Source: a candidate division WWE3 bacterium CG_4_9_14_3_um_filter_43_9 (lineage in GTDB: Bacteria > Patescibacteriota > CPR3 > GCA-002780085). Taken from it: DNA of 9,441 nt. The DNA is taken from contig PFXB01000008.1 in the NCBI GenBank assembly GCA_002791435.1, positions 840-10,280 of the forward strand, read 5' to 3'. A program made the position numbers and the translations under genes. Under the pieces are notes generated by a model. It did no database searches. It saw only the letters and a program-made list of their open reading frames with translations, and had not been told where the DNA came from. This document shows, piece by piece, positions 1-5,563 of this stretch (positions within the stretch are counted from its first letter, which is position 1; the number at the start of each line of letters is the position of its first letter).

Positions 1-2659
1 GGCCCGGCTTGATTTCCCTCTGCAGCAACTTTTGCGCCAGAGGGTTTTCCAACTTTTCCTGGATCACTCTCTTGAGCGGCCGCGCTCCGAACTGCGGATC
101 AAACCCCATCCTAGCCAACTTTAAAACGGCCTGAGGCGAGATTTCGAAGGCAATTTCCTTAGCTTGTAGTTTATCGGAAAGCTTTTTAAGTAAAAGGTGG
201 GTGATCTCAATTACATGATCCATATTAAGTGGTTTAAAGATAATGACGGCGTCAAAGCGGTTTAAAAGCTCCGGCCTAAAATGTTGGTTTAAATCCTGCA
301 TTACCAAATCCTTAATCTTTTCCTGTGCTAAACCTTTACGGACCGCTTCCTGGATCATTACCGATTGAGCGTTAGACGTAGCAATAATGATTGTGTCGTA
401 AAATAAAACAGTTCGACCGGAACTATCGGTTAATCTTCCGTCGTCGAAAACCTGTAAAAATATATTTAAAATATCGCTCGCGGCTTTCTCAAATTCGTCT
501 AAAAGCACTAGGGAAAAGGGGCGGGAACGGACAGCCTCAGTCAGCTGCCCTCCGCTGCCAAAACCAAGATGCCCCGGAGAAGCACCGATCAATTTTGTAA
601 CCGAATCCGGCGCCTGATATTCGGTCATATCCAACCGCACCATGTTTTCTTCCGACCCGTAATAAATATCAGACAAAGCCTTGGCGGTTTCGGTTTTTCC
701 AACGCCGGTAGGACCTAAAAATAAAAAGCTGGCGATGGGTCTTTTGGCCTCCTTAAGCCCGGCCCGCGCCCGACGCATGGCATTGGCGATCGCAGATACT
801 GCTTCTTCCTGATTAATAAGACGCCGGTGAATCTCGTCTTCCAAATGCAAAAGTTTGGCGCTTTCCTCAACCGTCAATTTTGAAACCGGAATACCGGTTT
901 TTTGGGAAATAATCTCCGCCACAATTTCTGCCGTCACTTTTTTGTCTTTGGTTCTTCTGGCTGTAACTGCTGCCTCGTCTAAAATATCAATGGCTTTTTC
1001 AGGCAAAACCCTGTCTCTGATAAATTGACGGGAAAGCTTGACTGCGTTTTCAATCGCCTGATAGATAATCATTACTCCTTGACGAGCCTCAATGACTGAA
1101 GCCAAATTTTCTAAAATAAAAGTTGCCTCGTCATCGGAAGGCTCTAAGATTTCGACAGTTTGGAAATGGGAGGTAAAAGCTTCATTGGGTTCGATATATT
1201 GACGAAAATCCTTATGTGTGGTAGCTCCGATGCATTGTAGGCCTCCTGAGGATAAAATCGGCTCCAAAATAGCCGAAGCATCAAGGAGGGATTGACCTGT
1301 GGTACCGGCTCCCATGATATTTTGGATTTCATCGATAAACAAAATCGTCTTGCCGCTCCCTGATTCTCGCAAACTGACCTGCAGTCTTTCCTCAAAATCG
1401 CCGCGGTTGGAGGCTCCTGCCAACATTGCAGCCAGATCCAGACTGACCACTTTTTTATCTTTAATCTCTTCAAGATTACCCGCCAATATTCTCTGGGCGA
1501 TGCCATAGATGATGGAGGTTTTTCCAACGCCCGCAGGACCTAACAAAATGACATTATTTTTGGTTGTCCGCGACAGAACTCTCACAATCTCTTCAATTTC
1601 TTTTTTACGGCCTACGGTATAAGGAACCATTCCTCTGGCCACCAAAGCCGTAATATTTTGTGAGTAGTGCTTGAGAGTGGGAATCCAGCCTGAAGTCCAG
1701 GCTTGATCATAACCGCCGTAAAGGTGAAAATCCTTGCGTCTCCAATATTTCCACCTGTGAGCAGCCAAAATCCTGGCATAAATCCACTCCGCAGTCCGGT
1801 CGATGTCTTCTTTGCGGATTTCTAAGTCAATAAAGATTTTTTGAATCGGCTCAATATTTTCGACCAACGCTACCAAAACTGCATCGGTGTCGAGATGATA
1901 ATGACCCATTTCTTGGGCTTTTTGCCAAAATAATTTTAAAAGTTCCGGCAGGGGTGCAATGGTCTTTAAAAGTTGGTCTTTCTTGCTTTGAGCGCGCTCC
2001 AAAATCGCCCGGGAAGAAATATTCAAGCGCCAGAAAATCGCTCGGTTGCGTTTTTCTTTGACCAGGGAGACGAAAAGATAATAGGGCAAGTCATTTAAAT
2101 TTTTGTCTTCGTAGGCTAACTCATAAGCGTGATTGAAAGCCCTTTTAAGATTCGGCATAAAAGTTTCCGCCAAGTTTTCGAGTGAAATTTCATTCTCTCC
2201 AATATCGTAAACGGTCTTTTTGGGTTGGATAATGTAGTAACGCCAATAAAGATAGACACAGAAAAAGGAGATCACCACCCCTAAAAATGAAAAGACCCGC
2301 TGGTCGAAAAAAGACGAAAAACTAAAACCAAAATAAAAAGCCAGCGGCAAAATCCACCAGATAAGAGGAATAGTAATTAACAACGCGAAGGCGACAATCA
2401 AGATTGCCACTGAAAAAACAATCCAGATAAAACGGGTGACAAAGCCTATCAGACGGCCAACTAAGGTATAATCTTGATGATAGGGAGCAAAGAGATTTTT
2501 GACCATGGGAACCAAAGATGCCCCGTCAGCCAAAAGAAGGATGGTGCGGTAGACAAATTTAAACCAGAAGGCGGTCTGTTTAATATACCACCAAAAAACA
2601 AAATAAATGAGATGAAAAGTGATGTCTTTTAAGGTTGAAAGCGGACTTATGTTTTCCAT
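1..2659 (-). CDS. Membrane-anchored double-AAA+ Clp ATPase (ClpB/ClpC-like), C-terminal end cut by window
   Basis: I translated the minus strand from the ATG at 2659 and it stays open for 886 codons to the window edge. By analogy with ClpB only some tens of residues are missing. Residues 13-43 and 70-144 are strongly hydrophobic, suggesting three or four membrane helices. Residues about 165-222 and 237-293 look like a diverged double Clp_N repeat. D1 has Walker A GPAGVGKT (374-381) and Walker B ILFIDE (439-444). D2 has Walker A GPTGVGKT (649-656), Walker B LVLLDE (717-722), the arginine-finger motif FRPELLNR (794-801) and sensor-2 GAR (858-860). Between DEAA (561) and TGIPV (588) there are only about 25 residues, so the M-domain coiled coil of ClpB/ClpC is absent. 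D1 has S497-H498 where ClpB has its tandem arginine fingers; pore loops carry N418 and H697 where ClpB has tyrosines. From family knowledge it should unfold or remodel proteins using ATP, here at the membrane. There is no Shine-Dalgarno sequence; a promoter sits just upstream. Confidence 0.93.
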   Translation of the reverse strand, partial: MENISPLSTLKDITFHLIYFVFWWYIKQTAFWFKFVYRTILLLADGASLVPMVKNLFAPYHQDYTLVGRLIGFVTRFIWIVFSVAILIVAFALLITIPLIWWILPLAFYFGFSFSSFFDQRVFSFLGVVISFFCVYLYWRYYIIQPKKTVYDIGENEISLENLAETFMPNLKRAFNHAYELAYEDKNLNDLPYYLFVSLVKEKRNRAIFWRLNISSRAILERAQSKKDQLLKTIAPLPELLKLFWQKAQEMGHYHLDTDAVLVALVENIEPIQKIFIDLEIRKEDIDRTAEWIYARILAAHRWKYWRRKDFHLYGGYDQAWTSGWIPTLKHYSQNITALVARGMVPYTVGRKKEIEEIVRVLSRTTKNNVILLGPAGVGKTSIIYGIAQRILAGNLEEIKDKKVVSLDLAAMLAGASNRGDFEERLQVSLRESGSGKTILFIDEIQNIMGAGTTGQSLLDASAILEPILSSGGLQCIGATTHKDFRQYIEPNEAFTSHFQTVEILEPSDDEATFILENLASVIEARQGVMIIYQAIENAVKLSRQFIRDRVLPEKAIDILDEAAVTARRTKDKKVTAEIVAEIISQKTGIPVSKLTVEESAKLLHLEDEIHRRLINQEEAVSAIANAMRRARAGLKEAKRPIASFLFLGPTGVGKTETAKALSDIYYGSEENMVRLDMTEYQAPDSVTKLIGASPGHLGFGSGGQLTEAVRSRPFSLVLLDEFEKAASDILNIFLQVFDDGRLTDSSGRTVLFYDTIIIATSNAQSVMIQEAVRKGLAQEKIKDLVMQDLNQHFRPELLNRFDAVIIFKPLNMDHVIEITHLLLKKLSDKLQAKEIAFEISPQAVLKLARMGFDPQFGARPLKRVIQEKLENPLAQKLLQREIKPG

Positions 2660-2670
2660 AGGTTAATTTA

Positions 2671-2700
2671 AGTGTAGCCGAAGCAACCGCTGATTGTCAA
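2671..2700 (-). promoter_or_regulatory. Promoter of the Clp ATPase gene
   Basis: Read on the minus strand, TTGACA (2700-2695) is a perfect -35 box. It is followed by an 18-base spacer and TACACT (2676-2671), a 4/6 match to the -10 box. The predicted transcription start is near 2664, which leaves a leader of only about five bases before the ATG at 2659. No ribosome binding site fits in that leader. This is a consensus match by eye and has not been tested. Confidence 0.6.
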
Positions 2701-2729
2701 TTTTGAGCTGAACTCATTATTTATTATTT

Positions 2730-2758
2730 ACACATCGTAACTTACACTCCCGATGTGT
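2730..2758. repeat. 8-bp inverted repeat in A/T-rich DNA upstream of clp
   Basis: ACACATCG (2730-2737) and CGATGTGT (2751-2758) are perfect reverse complements separated by 13 bases. The site lies about 30 bp upstream of the clp -35 box. It could be a regulator binding site or a small hairpin. A second possible pairing, TTACAC with GTGTAA (about 2742-2747 and 2764-2769), overlaps it. The function is unknown. Confidence 0.4.
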
Positions 2759-2818
2759 TTATGTGTAATTGTAATTTTGAATTTTGCATTTTTATTTTTT
2801 ATTGTACTTCTCCATGCT

Positions 2819-2873
2819 CCCGCCTTTGGCGGGGTTAGTCGAAGCATAATGACCCTATCGTTCGATCCGCCAA
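2819..2873. repeat. Compound GC-rich hairpin with two alternative pairings
   Basis: CCCGCC (2819-2824), loop TTT and GGCGGG (2828-2833) form a perfect 6-bp hairpin. The same right arm, read as TTGGCGG (2826-2832), also pairs with CCGCCAA (2867-2873). That longer fold contains an inner stem TCGAA/TTCGA (2839-2843 and 2861-2865). The two folds exclude each other. No T-run follows, so it is not a standard terminator, and it lies upstream of both neighbouring promoters. It is most likely a repetitive palindromic element. Confidence 0.5.
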
Positions 2874-2912
2874 GTCAGAGGGGAATATATCACGGCGTAA
2901 GGAGTGATAGTT

Positions 2913-3005
2913 TATCAATCTTGTAGCGGAAACCTTTAGGTTTCCATTTTCTCGGATCATGGCGATTCTTGCGGTCGCCGCTACGTTTCTTTTTTTCCTG
3001 TGTCA
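2913..3005 (+). repeat. Structured intergenic repeat, copy 1
   Basis: This 93-bp block recurs at 5324-5416 with most bases identical. It begins TATCAATCTTGTAGCGG and ends in a T-rich run followed by CTGTGTCA. The outer arms GTAGCGG (2923-2929) and CCGCTAC (2978-2984) pair. Inside are a perfect hairpin GGAAACC-TTTA-GGTTTCC (2928-2945), a weak CCAT/ATGG arm, and the arm GCGA-TTC-TTGC (2962-2972). The outer stem and the first arm share two G bases, so the exact fold may switch. A run TTTCTTTTTTTCC follows. This copy is not downstream of any plus-strand gene, which argues against its being only a terminator. Confidence 0.75.
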
Positions 3006-3037
3006 CGCATAGTGTAGTCTACTTCCCACTCTGCTTG

Positions 3038-3053
3038 TCCCGCCATGGCGGGA
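3038..3053. repeat. Perfect 16-base palindrome
   Basis: TCCCGCCATGGCGGGA reads the same on both strands. It lies 22 bp upstream of the -35 box of the ABC operon promoter. A dyad at that place could bind a dimeric regulator, but GC-rich palindromes are common in this gap, so it may equally be a fragment of a repetitive element. Confidence 0.5.
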
Positions 3054-3074
3054 AATCTAAGGTCTCATAAACCA

Positions 3075-3103
3075 TTGACAGAGGTTGACAAAATGTTTAG
3101 TAT
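3075..3103 (+). promoter_or_regulatory. Promoter of the ABC-2 exporter operon
   Basis: TTGACA (3075-3080) is followed by a 17-base spacer and TAGTAT (3098-3103), a 4/6 match to the -10 box. A second TTGACA occurs ten bases later (3085-3090), giving a direct repeat of the hexamer, but it has no well-spaced -10. The start of transcription would be near 3110, giving a leader of about 40 bases to the ATG at 3150. Confidence 0.5.
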
Positions 3104-3149
3104 TAAAATCTGTTTTTAATAATTTGTGTGGACTTTTAGAAAGTTAATA

Positions 3150-4079
3150 ATGGCAAAACAAGGTGTCATTAAAGTTGAAAATTTGAGCAAACGCTTTGGC
3201 GAGCTGGTTGCCGTTGACAGCATTTCTTTTGAGATTTATGAGAGGGAAATCTTCGGGATTCTGGGCCCTAATGGCGCCGGAAAAACTACCGCACTCGAGA
3301 TTATCGAGGGTTTGCAAAAACCTACCAGCGGCAAAACTTTTGTTTTCGGCAAAGAAACCCACAACAATGGCCGCGCCATCAAGGAAAAAATCGGTATCCA
3401 ACTGCAGTCTACCTCTTTTTTTGATTTTTTAAACTTAAAAGAAATCCTCGAAGTTTACGGTAGTTTTTATCCTTCACATCAGGATCCAATGCAACTTTTG
3501 GAAATGGTCGGATTAAAAGAGAAGGCCAAAACAGTGGTTAAAAAACTTTCCGGTGGACAAAAACAAAGGTTTGCCGTAGTTTCAACTCTGATTAACAATC
3601 CTCAGGTTGTTTTTTTGGATGAACCGACAACCGGTCTTGATCCGCAAGCCAGAAGAAATCTGTGGGAAATTATCGAAACTATGCGCCAAAGTGGAAAAAC
3701 TGTCATTCTTACCACGCATTATATGGATGAAGCCCAAATTCTCTGCGACAGAGTGGCGATTATGGATGAAGGGAAGATTGTGGCGCTCGATACACCCGAA
3801 AGGCTGATTCGGAGCCTGAAATATCCTTACCGCGCACTTGTCAAAACCAACGGACGTTTTCCCTTGTCCGAGGTTTCCGAATTGAAAGGTGTGGTTGAGG
3901 TTCGTGAAAGGGCAGAGGAGGGAAGATATGAGATTCGTCTCGAGGATAATTTGGAGGGACTCTCCGAATCCAGGAAATATTTTGCCAAGAAAAATATTAA
4001 AATAAAAGATCTCAAATTAGAAACAGCCGATCTGGAAGATGTTTTTATCCATTTTACCGGCAAACGCTTGAGGGATTAA
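3150..4079 (+). CDS. ABC-2 type exporter, ATP-binding subunit
   Basis: This is a 309-residue ABC ATPase of the DrrA/CcmA type, the energy-supplying subunit of an exporter. Visible motifs are Walker A GPNGAGKT (39-46), Q-loop glutamine Q84, signature LSGGQ (133-137), Walker B VVFLDEP (153-159), D-loop GLD (162-164) and switch histidine H190. About 80 C-terminal residues follow the catalytic core, ending in the LEDVFIHFTG motif usual for this group. I chose the ATG at 3150 over an in-frame GTG at 3126 because family homology starts directly after it and a weak AGAAAG lies six bases upstream. The permease starts four bases after the stop, so the two genes form an operon. The substrate cannot be read from the sequence; this group exports drugs, lipids, polysaccharides or peptides. 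Confidence 0.95.
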   Translation: MAKQGVIKVENLSKRFGELVAVDSISFEIYEREIFGILGPNGAGKTTALEIIEGLQKPTSGKTFVFGKETHNNGRAIKEKIGIQLQSTSFFDFLNLKEILEVYGSFYPSHQDPMQLLEMVGLKEKAKTVVKKLSGGQKQRFAVVSTLINNPQVVFLDEPTTGLDPQARRNLWEIIETMRQSGKTVILTTHYMDEAQILCDRVAIMDEGKIVALDTPERLIRSLKYPYRALVKTNGRFPLSEVSELKGVVEVRERAEEGRYEIRLEDNLEGLSESRKYFAKKNIKIKDLKLETADLEDVFIHFTGKRLRD

Positions 4080-4083
4080 ACTC

Positions 4084-5196
4084 ATGAAAGTCATTTTTAA
4101 ACTTTTGATCGCGAATGTCAAAATGACCGTTCGTAACAAACAGGCTCTTTTTTGGAGCATGCTTTTTCCTCTGCTGTTTATTGCCGTCTTCGGTCTTTTT
4201 AATATGGAAAAGGGAGGATTTGCTAAGGTTGAAGTTTTGGATGAAGCCAAAACCCAACTTTCAGAAACACTCACCCAAGCTATTAAAAATATTCCGGCCT
4301 TTAATGTTGAAATCAAAACTTCGACTCCGGACGAAATTTATCAGGACGTTAAAAGTGGCCAGGTTGAGTACGGCATTATTATCCCTAAGGAAATCGAAAA
4401 TCTAACAAATCCCCAAAGTAAAATTGACCAACCCATAAGTTTAACGCTCTATTATGACGCCAAAAACGTCCAAAATAACTCGGTTGTTTTGGGAACCCTG
4501 CAACAATTTGTCACCCAAGCCAATCTCAATCTCAGCCAAGCGCCGACCCTTTTGATGCTCAACGCAGCCCCGGTGGAAGCCAAAAAAATAAAATATATTG
4601 AGTTTATCGCCACCGGCATGCTGGGGATGTCGGTCATGCAATACGGGATTATCGGCATCTCAATTGCTCTGTCGCGCCAACGGGAAGACAATATCTTAAA
4701 AAAATTACTGACGACTCCGCTCCTTTTGCGTGATTATATCGTAGCTTTTATTTTAAACTATCTGATTTTGAGTGTGGTACAAATTACCATTCTTTTGTCT
4801 GCCTCACACTTTCTGTTCAACGCTCAAATTTACGGCAATCTTTTTCTGGTCTATGGAGTTGCCATCTTCGGGACACTGATTTTTTTATGCCTGGGATTTG
4901 TGGTGGCAGGAATTGCCAAAACCAGCCAGGCGGCAGCCGGCTTGGCGCAACTGATTGCCACTCCGATGATGTTCCTCTCCGGCGTCTTTTTCTCAACCAG
5001 TCTGCTGCCGAATGTGGCGCAAAAAATTGTCCAATTTCTCCCCTTAACTCCACTGCTTGAAGCCTTACGCAAAGTTTCTCTGGATGGACAGGGAATAGCA
5101 GCCATCAAAACCCAGCTTGTTTACCTTTTTATCTGGCTGGTCGTGGCCTTTCTCTTGGCTCTCGCAACTTTCAGATTTACCGAAAATAAGGAATGA
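4084..5196 (+). CDS. ABC-2 type exporter, permease subunit
   Basis: This 370-residue protein has the layout of ABC-2 permeases with an extracytoplasmic domain. There is one membrane helix near the N terminus (about 20-39), a soluble outer segment (about 40-170), then five helices (about 171-196, 218-240, 250-277, 285-305 and 345-363). The segment EDNILKKLLTTPL (201-213), after the second helix, matches the cytoplasmic coupling region that contacts the ATPase. The segment FLSGVFFSTSLLP near helix five, then PLTPLLEALR, is typical of the family. The start at 4084 has GAGGG nine bases upstream, inside the end of the ATPase gene, which suggests translational coupling. Together the two proteins would make a 2+2 exporter in the cytoplasmic membrane. 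No clear terminator follows the stop. Confidence 0.93.
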   Translation: MKVIFKLLIANVKMTVRNKQALFWSMLFPLLFIAVFGLFNMEKGGFAKVEVLDEAKTQLSETLTQAIKNIPAFNVEIKTSTPDEIYQDVKSGQVEYGIIIPKEIENLTNPQSKIDQPISLTLYYDAKNVQNNSVVLGTLQQFVTQANLNLSQAPTLLMLNAAPVEAKKIKYIEFIATGMLGMSVMQYGIIGISIALSRQREDNILKKLLTTPLLLRDYIVAFILNYLILSVVQITILLSASHFLFNAQIYGNLFLVYGVAIFGTLIFLCLGFVVAGIAKTSQAAAGLAQLIATPMMFLSGVFFSTSLLPNVAQKIVQFLPLTPLLEALRKVSLDGQGIAAIKTQLVYLFIWLVVAFLLALATFRFTENKE

Positions 5197-5282
5197 AAGA
5201 AGTAGATTGAACAAAGCCGATTTTATACCCAAATTACTTCATTTTACAAAAAATTTTTAAGAAATATGTCGTAATTTGGAGA

Positions 5283-5324
5283 ATGCTCAACTACAACTGT
5301 TGCATTTTTGAGGAAGTTGAGCAT
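5283..5324. repeat. Perfect 10-bp inverted repeat
   Basis: ATGCTCAACT (5283-5292) and AGTTGAGCAT (5315-5324) are perfect reverse complements with a 22-base loop. The right arm abuts the start of repeat copy 2. There is no T-run directly after it, so it is not a simple terminator of the ABC operon, although it could protect the 3' end of that mRNA. Confidence 0.6.
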
Positions 5325-5416
5325 ATTAATCTTGTAGCGGAAACCTTTAGGTTTCCATGGGTTAAAACATGGCGATTCTTGCGTTATCCGCTACATTTCT
5401 CTTTTTTTCTGTGTCA
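5324..5416 (+). repeat. Structured intergenic repeat, copy 2
   Basis: This is the second copy of the block at 2913-3005. The outer stem is a full 8 bp here, TGTAGCGG (5333-5340) with CCGCTACA (5388-5395). Inner arms are GGAAACC-TTTA-GGTTTCC (5339-5356), CCATG/CATGG (5355-5359 and 5369-5373) with a different loop from copy 1, and GCGA-TTC-TTGC (5372-5382). A pyrimidine run TTTCTCTTTTTTTC follows the outer stem. The stems are kept while the sequence between CCAT and ATGG differs. The T-run after a stem would let this copy act as a terminator for the ABC operon, about 200 bp after its stop. Confidence 0.75.
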
Positions 5417-5492
5417 TTCCTGACTCCGGGTAAGGAATCCCGTTGGGTCTATCACATTCACACGGGATCCCGCATTAAATGTGGGATGACAC
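5411..5492. repeat. Nested palindromic element bounded by GTGTCATTCC and GGGATGACAC
   Basis: The ends GTGTCATTCC (5411-5420) and GGGATGACAC (5483-5492) pair over 10 bp with one T-G wobble. Inside are ATCCCGT/ACGGGAT (5437-5443 and 5462-5468), CACATT/AATGTG (5453-5458 and 5478-5483) and the palindrome CGGGATCCCG (5463-5472). Terminal TGTCATTCC-like ends with a GC-rich core resemble the small repetitive palindromes or MITE-like elements found in many bacterial gaps. It overlaps the last bases of repeat copy 2. Confidence 0.55.
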
Positions 5493-5547
5493 CTGCTTAA
5501 TGGCCAGTCGCTGGTTGCCAGATGCCAGCAGCTGTTTTTGACTTTTA

Positions 5548-5556
5548 TGATATGAT
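5548..5556 (+). promoter_or_regulatory. xth: Extended -10 promoter of xth
   Basis: TGATATGAT contains TG, one base and TATGAT (5551-5556), a 5/6 match to the -10 box with the extended TGn motif. No good -35 is visible at the normal distance, which is usual for extended -10 promoters. Transcription would start near 5563, so the mRNA would begin at or one base before the ATG at 5564. Confidence 0.5.
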
Positions 5557-5563
5557 GGATAAG

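Larger units (their letters stand above)
2660..3149. other. Intergenic region rich in inverted repeats between divergent genes
   Basis: I see no convincing coding sequence in this gap of about 490 bp. In order it holds: the clp promoter (2671-2700); an A/T-rich stretch with the inverted repeat ACACATCG/CGATGTGT (2730-2737 and 2751-2758); a compound GC-rich hairpin region (2819-2873); a small hairpin TATCAC/GTGATA (2888-2893 and 2904-2909); repeat copy 1 (2913-3005); a perfect 16-base palindrome (3038-3053); and the promoter of the ABC operon (3075-3103). This density of palindromes resembles a place where small repetitive elements have collected. Confidence 0.7.
5197..5563. other. Intergenic region with long hairpin, repeat copy 2 and a palindromic element
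   Basis: This gap of about 367 bp has no supportable gene. It begins with A/T-rich sequence containing the palindrome AAAAATTTTT. It then holds a 10-bp-stem hairpin (5283-5324), repeat copy 2 (5324-5416), a nested inverted-repeat element (5411-5492) and a cluster of CCAG/CTGG dyads (5504-5529) directly in front of the xth promoter. A methionine codon at 5522 opens the xth frame early, but the residues it adds do not resemble the exonuclease family. Confidence 0.7.

Noticed and set aside
391..600. Plus-strand open frame of 69 residues
   Set aside because: It is antisense to the conserved D2 domain of the Clp gene and shows no recognisable features.
1144..1527. Open frame of 127 residues on the minus strand
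   Set aside because: It lies inside the Clp ATPase gene in another frame; the Clp frame holds the conserved D1 motifs there.
3126..3149. GTG start giving an ABC ATPase longer by eight residues
   Set aside because: The extra residues do not match the family, no Shine-Dalgarno sequence precedes the GTG, and the ATG at 3150 starts directly before the conserved domain.
2660..3149. CRISPR array or riboswitch in the palindrome-rich gap
   Set aside because: There are no regularly spaced direct repeats, and the structured parts lie outside the predicted leaders of both neighbouring genes.
5197..5282. Terminator directly after the ABC permease
   Set aside because: Only a weak GAAGTA/TACTTC pair and A/T-rich palindromes are present, with no stable stem followed by a T-run.
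5333..5395. Cloverleaf-like fold taken as a tRNA gene
   Set aside because: It lacks the T-loop GTTCRA, the conserved D-loop bases and an anticodon arm of normal size; the 7-8 bp outer stem alone is not enough.
5522..5563. Longer start for the exonuclease III gene
   Set aside because: The added 14 residues are not family-like and would include the promoter; MKIISWN at 5564 is the usual start.
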